DNA of 64,000 nt from Maribellus comscasis (lineage in GTDB: Bacteria > Bacteroidota > Bacteroidia > Bacteroidales > Prolixibacteraceae), in the NCBI RefSeq assembly GCF_009762775.1, contig NZ_CP046401.1:6584001-6648000 (forward strand), read 5' to 3'. Within the stretch, counting starts at the first letter, position 1. Each line of letters starts with the position of its first letter. Of this stretch, positions 56,085 to 64,000 are shown in pieces. The notes under the pieces were generated by a model that worked only from the letters and a program-made list of their open reading frames with translations, was not told where the DNA came from and did no database searches. The position numbers were made by a program, and so were the translations under genes.

Positions 56085-56987
56085 ATGAGTTTGTTTCAAA
56101 ACAAGTCTTTAGGGATTGAGGAAGAAGTAGAGAAAGCGCTAAGCAAAAAATTTGGAAAGGACGTTAAAATTCAATCTTCCGGCTCTTTGGGAGGAGGATG
56201 TATCAATCATGCATCGAAAATAAAAACAAATGTGGGTGAGTTTTTTTTGAAGTGGAACGCAAACTGTGCGGCAGATATTTTTTTGCGCGAGGCTGAAAGT
56301 CTGAAAGAGATGAATAAAGCGGCGAATGGAGAAATACTTGTTCCGGAAGTTTATGCCTCAAAAATGGTGGATAATACCCCTGGATTTTTGGTACAGGAAT
56401 TTTTACCGCCAAGATATTCAAAAGCGGGTGACGACGAGAAACTGGGAGCTGGGTTGGCTGTCATTCATAAATATACCAACAAAAATAATGGTTTTTACAA
56501 CGATAATTATTGTGGGGCCACGCAGCAAAATAATCGTTGGAACAAAAGCTGGGCTGAGTTTTTTCGCGATAATCGTTTAGGGTTTTTGCTCGACTTGATT
56601 CAGGATGAAAGACCTTTACCCGCTACTGAAATGCAGGCTTATGAAAAGCTTTTGGCCAGAATTCCGACGCTGATACCTGAAGAATCAACACCCGTTTTAA
56701 TTCACGGCGATTTATGGTCGGGCAATTACATGATTACTGAAAAAGGTCCGGCTTTAATCGATCCGGCCTCATATTATGCCGACCGGGAAATGGAGTTTGC
56801 CATTATGACAATGTTTGGTGGTTTTAGTCAGCGTTTTTACGATGCCTACAATTCGGTAAATCCGTTGTTTTCTGACTGGCGCGACAGAAATCAACTGTAC
56901 CAGTTGTACCATGTATTGAATCACTATTATTTGTTTGGAGGCGGATACCAAAGCCAGGCATATCAAATTGCCCGTTATTATATTTAA
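56085..56987 (+). CDS. Fructosamine kinase-family protein
   Basis: A 300-residue cytoplasmic kinase-fold protein that probably phosphorylates fructosamines (glycated amines) for deglycation. Diagnostic parts are the nucleotide loop SGSLGGGCINHASKIKTNVGEFFLKWN, LVQEFLPPRYSKAGDDEKLGAGLAVIH, NRWNKSWAEFFRDNRLGFLLDLI, and the Brenner motif VLIHGDLWSGNYMI with D209, followed by ALIDPASYYADREMEFAIMTMFGGF. The substrate could differ (fructoselysine or ribuloselysine). It precedes an aminotransferase gene by 80 bases. Confidence 0.9.
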   Translation: MSLFQNKSLGIEEEVEKALSKKFGKDVKIQSSGSLGGGCINHASKIKTNVGEFFLKWNANCAADIFLREAESLKEMNKAANGEILVPEVYASKMVDNTPGFLVQEFLPPRYSKAGDDEKLGAGLAVIHKYTNKNNGFYNDNYCGATQQNNRWNKSWAEFFRDNRLGFLLDLIQDERPLPATEMQAYEKLLARIPTLIPEESTPVLIHGDLWSGNYMITEKGPALIDPASYYADREMEFAIMTMFGGFSQRFYDAYNSVNPLFSDWRDRNQLYQLYHVLNHYYLFGGGYQSQAYQIARYYI

Positions 56988-57067
56988 TAAATCAGATAAA
57001 TATGAGAAATGGTATTGCTGAACCATCAATTTCTGCATAATTTAGCTCCCAAAACCAAAAACGAGCA

Positions 57068-58210
57068 ATGATAACACAAAAGGCAAAAGAGATAAAACCT
57101 TTTATTGTAATGGAGGTGATGGAGAAAGCTGCAGAGATGGAGCGAAAAGGAATAAATGTAATTCATCTCGAAGTGGGGGAACCCGATTTTAATGTGCCTC
57201 AATGTGTTTCTGAAGCTGTAAATCAGGCTTATGTTGAAGGAAGAACCCACTACACCCATAGTTTGGGAGATCCTGAATTAAGAGAAGAGATTGCAAAAAA
57301 GTACAAAAGGGAATATGATGTTACTGTTTCTCCTGAACAGATTATTGTAACTTCAGGAAGTTCGCCTGCAATTTTATTAACACTGGGCGTATTGTGTGAA
57401 GCTGAAGACGAAGTGATCCTTTCCGATCCTGGCTACGCTTGTTATCAGAATTTTATTCGCTTTATAGGGGCAAAAGCTGTTAAGGTTCCCGTTTATGAAG
57501 AAGATGGCTTTCAATACCGTCCGGAAGAAATTTGTAAAAGAATTTCAGAAAAAACAAAGGCTATTCTGATTAACAGTCCGATGAATCCAACGGGAAATCT
57601 GTTATCTCCGGAAGTTATGCAGGATTTGCTTAAGTTTGATGTTCCTGTTATTTCCGATGAGATTTATCACGGACTGGTTTATGAAAATCGTGCTCATTCC
57701 GTTTTGGAATATTCAAAGGATGCTTTTGTTTTAAATGGATTTTCAAAGTTATATGCCATGACCGGCTTGCGACTGGGATATGTAATTGCGCCACAGGAAT
57801 ATATTCGCCCCATGCAAAAGTTGCAACAGAATCTATTTATATGTGCAAGTTCAACCGCACAGCGAGCAGGAATTTCAGCCCTTAAAAATGCCGCGATAGA
57901 AGTTGAGCAGATGAGAAAAACCTATGACAAACGTCGGAAATATCTTGTTAACAGGCTTCAGAAAATGGGATTTAACATTTTAGTACCGCCAACCGGGGCA
58001 TTTTATGTTTTTGTAAATGCAAAACATTTGTCAAACAACAGTTACAACCTGGCTTTCCATATTCTCGAAAATGCACATGTTGGAGTTACTCCCGGTGTTG
58101 ATTTTGGTGAAAACGGAGAAGGCTTCCTTCGGTTTTCTTACGCCAATTCTATTGAAAATATAGAAGAGGGGTGTAACCGGCTTGAGAAATATTTAAAAAA
58201 TAGAATCTAA
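57068..58210 (+). CDS. PLP-dependent aminotransferase, class I/II
   Basis: A 380-residue cytoplasmic aminotransferase of fold type I. LEVGEPDFNVPQCVSEAVNQA, TSGSSPAILLTLGVLCEAEDEVILSDPGYACY, NSPMNPTGNLLSPEVMQDLL and VISDEIYHGLVYE precede the PLP-lysine K227 in NGFSKLYAMTGLRLGYVIAP; the arginine in FLRFSYA ends the substrate site. This is the aspartate/prephenate-type aminotransferase group; the amino donor cannot be told. It ends five bases from the convergent nitroreductase gene. Confidence 0.93.
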   Translation: MITQKAKEIKPFIVMEVMEKAAEMERKGINVIHLEVGEPDFNVPQCVSEAVNQAYVEGRTHYTHSLGDPELREEIAKKYKREYDVTVSPEQIIVTSGSSPAILLTLGVLCEAEDEVILSDPGYACYQNFIRFIGAKAVKVPVYEEDGFQYRPEEICKRISEKTKAILINSPMNPTGNLLSPEVMQDLLKFDVPVISDEIYHGLVYENRAHSVLEYSKDAFVLNGFSKLYAMTGLRLGYVIAPQEYIRPMQKLQQNLFICASSTAQRAGISALKNAAIEVEQMRKTYDKRRKYLVNRLQKMGFNILVPPTGAFYVFVNAKHLSNNSYNLAFHILENAHVGVTPGVDFGENGEGFLRFSYANSIENIEEGCNRLEKYLKNRI

Positions 58211-58214
58211 AAAA

Positions 58215-58727
58215 TCAAAAAGTTTCCCAGTGTGTGATTTCTTCCAGTGGTTTTCTTTTTTTCTCGGGAGCTGAAATATCGGGATATCCGAGCGGTAATA
58301 TCACAACAGGCTCAATATGTTCAGGAATATTAAATAACTCAGAGCACTTTTTTGCATCAAAATTACAAACCCAGCAGGTTCCTAATCCAATTTCAACAGC
58401 CTGCAAAGTCATATGGTCGACTGCGATTGAAATATCAATATCAGCAGAATCTTTCCCATCCAATCTTCTTTTCCATGATTTTGAGTGGTCAGAACATGCA
58501 ATTATAAGCACCGGAGCGGAGGTAATCCACTCGCGCGGATAAATAGCTTTTATCTTTTTCAAATTTTCAGTCTGTTGGACTACTATAAAATGCCAGGGCT
58601 GAAAGTTAACAGCCGACGGAGCCAATCTTCCGGCCTCTAAAATCATGTTTATTTTTGCCGGTTCAATGGCTGTGTTTTTAAAACTTCGAACAGAAAAACG
58701 GTTCTTTATCAGGTTTTGAAACTCCAT
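58215..58727 (-). CDS. Nitroreductase-family flavoprotein
   Basis: A 170-residue FMN-dependent oxidoreductase. MEFQNLIKNRFSVRSFKNTAI is the family opening (RxSxRxF), GRLAPSAVNFQPWHFIVVQ binds FMN, and LGTCWVCNFDAKKCSELFNIPEHIEPVVILPLGYP ends the domain. Short members like this include NAD(P)H-dependent nitroreductases and iodotyrosine-deiodinase-like proteins; substrate unknown. A -7-like TATTTTTG is at 58784-58777 on the minus strand. Confidence 0.9.
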   Translation of the reverse strand: MEFQNLIKNRFSVRSFKNTAIEPAKINMILEAGRLAPSAVNFQPWHFIVVQQTENLKKIKAIYPREWITSAPVLIIACSDHSKSWKRRLDGKDSADIDISIAVDHMTLQAVEIGLGTCWVCNFDAKKCSELFNIPEHIEPVVILPLGYPDISAPEKKRKPLEEITHWETF

Positions 58728-58988
58728 TTTAAGACTTTTTTGTATTTTATTTATTTTTATAGTGTAAGCAAAAAGCCAAAAATAATTACAATCTGTTATT
58801 AAATGGCATTTTTGAGTTTAAATTATTTTTATTAAATCTAAATAATATGAAAAATTAAAATATACAAGATCTTTTCGACAAGCAAATATGTTATTTAGCA
58901 GTATAATTAAGTGAAACGACTTTGAAATTTAATCGTCTTATGGATACGAAACAAAACAGAAAACAATAATTAATTAAATTTTAAAGTC

Positions 58989-59459
58989 ATGAAAAAGTTA
59001 AGTTTAGTATCCTTTCTAATTATTAGCCTATTTGTTGTATCAGTTTCTGCACATGCTACAGGAATGAGAAAAGAGTTCCGCGATTATGAAATTTCAACAG
59101 TTGATGACATTTTTATGAGTAAAAAAATTCAGCAGGTTTGGACAATTAGTTACGATTCAAATGAGTTGCCTGTAACAGTTATGAAACGCAAAACTTTGGA
59201 AGGGGTTGAGTATGTGGTTCATTCAAAATATTTTGATGTAAGCTATGCCAGTACTTCAGATGGTTTTGGAGCTAAAGAAATAAGAAATTCATGGAGACAT
59301 GTTCCAAAAAAAATCAGTAACGCTGTTTTGAGTGGCGATGAAATGAAACGTCAGGAGGTTATTACACCAAACAAAGTTACTGACGAAACAGCATTAGGAT
59401 TAATTGCCAGTTACTTACCGATGTTGGTAAACGATGACTACACTCATCTTTTAAATTAA
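58989..59459 (+). CDS. Exported hypothetical protein
   Basis: A 156-residue protein with a clear signal peptide (MKKLSLVSFLIISLFVVSVSAHA). The mature part is mixed alpha/beta (RDYEISTVDDIFMSKKIQQVWTISYDSNELPVTVMKRKTLEG, YVVHSKYFDVSYASTSDGFG). I do not recognise a family. It stands alone, 261 bases after the nitroreductase start, with a strong terminator after it. Probably periplasmic. Confidence 0.7.
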   Translation: MKKLSLVSFLIISLFVVSVSAHATGMRKEFRDYEISTVDDIFMSKKIQQVWTISYDSNELPVTVMKRKTLEGVEYVVHSKYFDVSYASTSDGFGAKEIRNSWRHVPKKISNAVLSGDEMKRQEVITPNKVTDETALGLIASYLPMLVNDDYTHLLN

Positions 59460-59481
59460 GCAATATTAGACAGCATTTTTG

Positions 59482-59507
59482 AAACCGCGGGAAACCGCGG
59501 TTTTTTT
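59482..59507 (+). terminator. Terminator after the hypothetical exported gene
   Basis: GC-rich eight-base stem AACCGCGG/CCGCGGTT with a GAAA loop (a stable tetraloop) and a T run. Confidence 0.9.
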
Positions 59508-59509
59508 GT

Positions 59510-59701
59510 TTATATACACCCGCATACCAATCCGTCCGCCAAACTGTCGAGTTGTTCTTCCACTGCCTTCTTTTCTTTATCGCTGCCTTTGCATGTGTTG
59601 CATACCGGAAGGAAAACCTCTTTGTTTATTTCTGAATTTTCAGAAGTAACGGCACTACGACAAACAAAACAGGTGTTTTTTATATTTTTTATTTCACTCA
59701 T
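59510..59701 (-). CDS. Small zinc-ribbon-like protein (63 aa)
   Basis: A 63-residue cytoplasmic protein with two CxxC pairs, C11-C14 and C34-C37, as in zinc ribbons, and a C-terminal C60-G-C62. The middle is acidic. No signal peptide, no domain name known. A near-consensus -7 box TACTTTCG lies 16 bases before the ATG on the minus strand. Divergent from secA. Most likely a small metal-binding protein, though the short length makes it less certain. Confidence 0.6.
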   Translation of the reverse strand: MSEIKNIKNTCFVCRSAVTSENSEINKEVFLPVCNTCKGSDKEKKAVEEQLDSLADGLVCGCI

Positions 59702-59886
59702 TACCTTAAAGCTTTGCGAAAGTACAAATTTTGAGAATGAGAATAAATTTCAATTCACCAAACCTCTCTTTTTTGTCACAATCTTAATTTAAAAACGGAA
59801 AATATGACGGGTTTTAACGATTTTACCTTTTTGGCACAATTATTATTATTTTGAATTTATTAGTTTTTTAAGCCTTTACAATTAAC

Positions 59887-59894
59887 TACATTTG
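59887..59894 (+). promoter_or_regulatory. -7 box for secA
   Basis: TACATTTG, 37 bases before the ATG. TTG is absent at the right spacing upstream; the nearest is about 33 bases away. Confidence 0.5.
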
Positions 59895-59930
59895 CACTGG
59901 CATATATTTAATGATTAAACGATTTTAGAA

Positions 59931-62900
59931 ATGGCTTTTGTAACCAAAGTTTTGGGGAAATTACTGGGAAATAAATCAGAAAGAGATATTAAGGAAGTTT
60001 CGCCAATCGTAGAAAAGATAAAAGAAGAATACAACCGTATCACAAAGCTTTCAAACGACGATTTACGAAAAGAATCAGACAAACTGAAACAAATAATTAA
60101 CGAAAGAATAAACCCTGAAGAGGATGAAATTGCATCGTTAAAAGAAAAAGTTGAAGAGGTCGATATTCAGGAAAGTGAAAAGATATATGAGCAGATTGAC
60201 AAGCTCGAAGAAAAAATTGATGAAAAAATTGAGGAAGTTTTAAATGAAATTCTTCCTGCTGCTTTTGCGGTTGTTAAAGAAACAGCAAGCCGTTTTAACG
60301 ATAATGAACAAATTGAAGTAACAGCAAACGACTTTGACAAAGACCTGGCTGCTACACGTAACAGCATAAACATAAAAGGAGATAAAGCCATTTGGGATAA
60401 CAAATGGATTGCCGGGGGAAGTGAGATTACATGGAACATGGTTCACTACGATGTGCAGTTAATCGGAGGTGTGGTACTTCACCAGGGAAATATTGCTGAA
60501 ATGGCAACCGGTGAAGGTAAAACGCTTGTTGCAACTCTGCCCGTTTTTTTGAATGCTTTGGCAGGTCGGGGGGTTCACGTAGTAACTGTAAATGACTATC
60601 TCTCAAAACGTGATGCTGAGTGGATGGGGCCAATATATGAATTCCACGGTTTAAGTGTAGATTGTATCGACAAACACCAGCCGAACTCAGAAGCACGAAG
60701 AAAAGCATATAACGCTGATGTAACCTTTGGAACCAACAATGAGTTTGGTTTTGATTATCTGCGCGACAATATGGCAATAAATCCCGAAGATTTGGTTCAG
60801 CGAAAACACAATTATGCTATTGTCGACGAGGTTGACTCGGTTTTGGTTGATGATGCTCGTACGCCATTAATCATTTCCGGACCTGTTCCCAAAGGCGAAA
60901 ATCAACAGTTTGAAGAATTAAAAGATTACGTAGAAAGACTTTACAAAGCCCAGCGCGATTTAGTAGGCCGCATTTTTATTGATGCAAAAAAATTGCTCAC
61001 AAAAGAAAATGCCAGCGATGAAGAGAAAAAAGAAGGGGGATTATTGCTTCTGCGCGCGCACAAAGGTCTTCCTAAAAATAAATCGATAATAAAATTTCTG
61101 AGTGAAGAAGGTGTAAAAGGTCTACTCCAGAAAACGGAGAACTTTTATATGCAGGAGAACAATAAAAATATGCATATTGTTACCGATCCTCTTTATTTTA
61201 TCATTGAAGAAAAGCAAAATTCGGTTGAATTGACGGATAAAGGTATTGATCTGATTTCGGCCGGTTTTGATGACCCGGAGTTTTTTGTTCTTCCTGATAT
61301 GGGAGGTAAAATGGCGGAACTGGAAAATGCGGGTTTGGAAAGAGATGATTTGCTGGAAAAAAAAGACAAACTTTTACAGGATTATTCTGTAAAATCTGAG
61401 CGTGTTCATACGATAAATCAGTTGTTGAAAGCATATACCATGTTTGAAAAGGATGTGGAGTATGTTGTAATCGACAATAAAGTAAAAATTGTAGACGAGC
61501 AAACAGGTCGTATAATGGAGGGACGTCGGTATTCCGACGGGCTACACCAGGCAATTGAGGCAAAAGAAAGGGTTAAAGTTGAGGCGGCAACTCAAACTTT
61601 TGCAACAATTACACTTCAGAACTATTTCAGAATGTACCACAAACTGGCCGGTATGACCGGTACAGCAGAAACAGAAGCAGGAGAATTGTGGGATATTTAT
61701 AAACTTGAGGTAGTTGTTATTCCTACAAACCGGCCAATTATCAGAGATGATAGGGAAGATTTGGTATACAAAACAAAACGTGAAAAATACAATGCGGTAA
61801 TCGATGAGATTGTAAAGCTGAATGGGGAAGGAAGACCTGCTTTGGTTGGTACAACATCAGTTGAAATCTCGGAGTTGTTGAGCCGAATGCTAAAAATACG
61901 CGGTATAAAGCACAATGTTTTGAACGCGAAATTGCATGCGCGTGAGGCTGATATTGTAGCTGAAGCCGGACGTTCAGGTACGGTAACAATTGCAACAAAC
62001 ATGGCAGGTCGTGGGACTGATATTAAACTAACGCCGGAAGTTAAAAAGGCCGGTGGACTGGCAATTATTGGCACAGAGCGGCATGATTCCAGAAGGGTTG
62101 ACAGACAGTTGCGAGGGCGCGCCGGAAGACAGGGAGACCCAGGCTCTTCGCAGTTCTATGTCTCACTTGAGGATGATTTGATGCGTTTGTTTGGTTCCGA
62201 CCGGATTTCCGGTGTGATGGATCGTTTGGGTTTGAAGGAAGGTGAGGTAATTCAGCATTCCATGATCTCAAAGTCAATTGAACGGGCGCAGCGTAAGGTG
62301 GAAGAAAATAACTTTGGAATCCGTAAACGGTTGCTGGAATATGACGATGTGATGAACTCGCAGCGTGAAGTGATTTACAAAAAACGAAAACATGCACTTT
62401 TCGGTGAGCGTTTGGAAGTGGATGTTTTGAACATGATGTACGATTCAGTAGAAGAGCTGGTAAATGAATATTTTGGCTCCGATATGTTTGAGGATTTTAA
62501 TATGGAACTTTTGAGGCTACTTTCCATTGAATCTCCGGTTACTGAAGACGAGTTCAAAAAGATGAATACCACAGAGATTACCGAAGCAATTTATGAAAAA
62601 ATGATTGCGGGTTACAACCGGAAGGTTGAAGCCATTTCGAAACAGGCATATCCGGTAATTAAAAATGTATATGAAACCAAATCGCAGCAGTATCAGAATA
62701 TCGTGGTTCCAATTTCGGATGGGAAACGGGTATTCCAGATTATTTGCAACCTTGAAAAAGCCTATCAGAACAAAGGGAAGGAACTGGTAAAATCATATCA
62801 GAAACAGATTGTGCTTAGTACCATCGACGAGGCCTGGAAGGAACAGTTGCGCGAAATGGATGATTTAAAACAGTCGGTTCAGAACGCAACCTATGAACAA

Positions 62901-63251
62901 AAAGATCCACTTTTAATATACAAATTTGAATCGTTTAACCTTTTTAAAGTAATGGTTAACAAGGTCAATAAAGATGTGGTTTCCACATTAATGAAGGGGC
63001 AGATTCCGATTCAAAGTCCGGATCAGGTGAGGGAAGCGGAAGCCAGAAAACGAACGGATATGAGCCGGTACAAAACACAAAAATCAGACCTTCCGAATGT
63101 GGATAACCCGATGGAGGGAGCAAATACTCAAACTCAGGAAAAATCGAAACCACAGCCGGTTAAGGTTGAAAAGAGGGTAGGGCGAAATGATCCGTGCCCA
63201 TGTGGAAGTGGAAAAAAATATAAACAATGTCACGGCCGGACAGGTGCATAA
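59931..63251 (+). CDS. secA: Preprotein translocase ATPase SecA
   Basis: Motor that drives unfolded secretory proteins through SecYEG. The 1106-residue protein has the DEAD-motor with Walker [13 protein letters not shown], the [18 protein letters not shown]alker B region, the preprotein cross-linking domain insert, and the second motor domain ([45 protein letters not shown]). The C-terminal linker is long and ends in the zinc motif [14 protein letters not shown]. Larger size than Escherichia coli SecA (901 aa) comes from inserts at about 45-130 and 330-400, which are usual in Bacteroidota. Followed by lgt after 23 bases. Confidence 0.98.
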   Translation: MAFVTKVLGKLLGNKSERDIKEVSPIVEKIKEEYNRITKLSNDDLRKESDKLKQIINERINPEEDEIASLKEKVEEVDIQESEKIYEQIDKLEEKIDEKIEEVLNEILPAAFAVVKETASRFNDNEQIEVTANDFDKDLAATRNSINIKGDKAIWDNKWIAGGSEITWNMVHYDVQLIGGVVLHQGNIAEMATGEGKTLVATLPVFLNALAGRGVHVVTVNDYLSKRDAEWMGPIYEFHGLSVDCIDKHQPNSEARRKAYNADVTFGTNNEFGFDYLRDNMAINPEDLVQRKHNYAIVDEVDSVLVDDARTPLIISGPVPKGENQQFEELKDYVERLYKAQRDLVGRIFIDAKKLLTKENASDEEKKEGGLLLLRAHKGLPKNKSIIKFLSEEGVKGLLQKTENFYMQENNKNMHIVTDPLYFIIEEKQNSVELTDKGIDLISAGFDDPEFFVLPDMGGKMAELENAGLERDDLLEKKDKLLQDYSVKSERVHTINQLLKAYTMFEKDVEYVVIDNKVKIVDEQTGRIMEGRRYSDGLHQAIEAKERVKVEAATQTFATITLQNYFRMYHKLAGMTGTAETEAGELWDIYKLEVVVIPTNRPIIRDDREDLVYKTKREKYNAVIDEIVKLNGEGRPALVGTTSVEISELLSRMLKIRGIKHNVLNAKLHAREADIVAEAGRSGTVTIATNMAGRGTDIKLTPEVKKAGGLAIIGTERHDSRRVDRQLRGRAGRQGDPGSSQFYVSLEDDLMRLFGSDRISGVMDRLGLKEGEVIQHSMISKSIERAQRKVEENNFGIRKRLLEYDDVMNSQREVIYKKRKHALFGERLEVDVLNMMYDSVEELVNEYFGSDMFEDFNMELLRLLSIESPVTEDEFKKMNTTEITEAIYEKMIAGYNRKVEAISKQAYPVIKNVYETKSQQYQNIVVPISDGKRVFQIICNLEKAYQNKGKELVKSYQKQIVLSTIDEAWKEQLREMDDLKQSVQNATYEQKDPLLIYKFESFNLFKVMVNKVNKDVVSTLMKGQIPIQSPDQVREAEARKRTDMSRYKTQKSDLPNVDNPMEGANTQTQEKSKPQPVKVEKRVGRNDPCPCGSGKKYKQCHGRTGA

Positions 63252-63274
63252 AATCTAAAATCAAAATATAGAAA

Positions 63275-64000
63275 ATGATTCAAATTTTAAGTTTTATCCA
63301 TTGGAATGCTAATCCGGAGATTTTTCATATCGGGGGACTTTCAGTAAGATGGTACGGATTATTATTTGCCTCTGGCCTTTTAATTGGGTATTATATTGGA
63401 GAATGGATGTTAAAATCCGAAAAAGTGCCGCAAAAGTGGATTGAGAGCCTGTTCTTTTACATTATAATTGCAACCATTGTTGGTGCACGCTTAGGTCATG
63501 TATTCTTCTACGGGTGGGATTATTATTCACAACATCCGGAAGAAATCATTAAGGTGTGGCATGGTGGTTTGGCTAGTCACGGGGGAGCACTTGGAATAAT
63601 TATTGCCCTTTGGATTCATTCAAGGTTGATAACTAAACGAACTGTACTTTGGACACTGGACAGAATTGCTGTTCCTACTGCGCTTGTAGGAGCGTTTATC
63701 CGCACGGGAAATTTAATGAATTCCGAAATTTACGGTATACAGACCGAACTTCCCTGGGGATTTATTTTTGAACGTAACGGCGAATTGGTGGCCAAACATC
63801 CGACCCAAATTTATGAGGCGTTGGCCTACGTTATTTCCTTTATAATTTTGATGTTTCTTTATAAAAAAACAAGCGCAAAAAATCGCCCGGGTTTGTTGCT
63901 GGGAGCATTTTTCGTGCTGATTTTTATTGCCCGCTTCTTTATCGAATTTATAAAAGAAGATCAGGAAGCATTTGAAGCCACAATGGCGTTAAATATGGGA
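63275..64000 (+). CDS. lgt: Prolipoprotein diacylglyceryl transferase (partial at window end)
   Basis: Moves diacylglyceryl from phosphatidylglycerol to the lipobox cysteine of prolipoproteins, in the inner membrane. The 242 visible codons run in frame to the window end with no stop. They show the multi-helix pattern and motifs IGGLSVRWYGLLFASGLLIG, HGGLASHGGALG, GAFIRTGNLMNSEIYG (with the catalytic arginine), HPTQIYEALAYVI, and RFFIEFIKEDQ. It starts 23 bases after secA, so likely one operon. Its presence fits the many lipoproteins in the window. Confidence 0.95.
   Translation, partial: MIQILSFIHWNANPEIFHIGGLSVRWYGLLFASGLLIGYYIGEWMLKSEKVPQKWIESLFFYIIIATIVGARLGHVFFYGWDYYSQHPEEIIKVWHGGLASHGGALGIIIALWIHSRLITKRTVLWTLDRIAVPTALVGAFIRTGNLMNSEIYGIQTELPWGFIFERNGELVAKHPTQIYEALAYVISFIILMFLYKKTSAKNRPGLLLGAFFVLIFIARFFIEFIKEDQEAFEATMALNMG

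Noticed and set aside
60167..60777. Minus-strand frames inside secA (and others at 61201-62397)
   Set aside because: They are antisense to a highly conserved gene and have no promoter or family features.

Overview
The window is AT-rich chromosomal DNA of a Bacteroidota bacterium, most likely of the marine/anaerobic Marinilabiliales-Prolixibacteraceae type (inference). Supporting signs are promoters with the phylum's -7 box TAnnTTTG and a TTG about 19 bases upstream, lack of clear Shine-Dalgarno sequences, several TonB C-terminal-domain proteins, an outer-membrane OmpA/PD40 lipoprotein-like protein, a fused 2-oxoacid dehydrogenase E1 and many secreted carbohydrate or ester hydrolases. No rRNA, tRNA, CRISPR array, insertion sequence or prophage was recognised.

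Layout. 1-7.2 kb (minus strand): a GH94 glycoside phosphorylase, a secreted sialate O-acetylesterase, a winged-helix regulator coupled to a membrane protein, and a secreted esterase. 7.3-13.1 kb: class I fumarase, an orphan 7TM-PAS histidine kinase, a zinc alcohol dehydrogenase and an omega-amidase. 13.1-18.1 kb: the most interesting block, two tandem tonB paralogues followed by a BlaI-type repressor, an M56 (BlaR1-type) membrane peptidase that itself ends in a TonB C-terminal domain, and an exported TPR protein. Palindromes of the form AACTAA-N4-TTAGTT stand in pairs exactly 20 bases apart in front of both tonB and blaI; one fills the spacer of the tonB promoter. 18.1-24.1 kb: a membrane-bound LuxR-type regulator, a membrane protein, a large HExxH/propeller/barrel protein and a metallophosphoesterase.

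24.1-25.8 kb is a gene-poor stretch with a small XRE regulator, palindromes, a possible HTH gene remnant and a promoter-to-terminator unit that looks like an undescribed small RNA of about 138 nt. 25.8-36.1 kb carries housekeeping genes: pyrK-pyrD, 2-oxoacid dehydrogenase E2 and fused E1, a flavodoxin, an unanchored TonB-domain protein, and overlapping pyrG-yidC. 36.2-46 kb holds secreted or lipid-anchored proteins: a Spy-like protein, a PQQ-type propeller, a PhoD-like phosphatase, a GntR-type regulator divergent from a sorbosone-dehydrogenase-like lipoprotein with its cytochrome c, and an OmpA-family protein.

46-64 kb is mixed: a thioesterase, an SPFH protein, an exported class I amidotransferase, an MFS transporter, prfC, a DUF2179 protein, a nitronate monooxygenase-like protein, a Tat-exported protein convergent with a cyclase, a fructosamine kinase-like protein, an aminotransferase, a nitroreductase, and then secA followed by lgt, which runs off the window end. 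Several starts were moved downstream from the longest open frame to the ATG that gives the family N terminus or signal peptide; pyrG keeps an obligatory TTG start.
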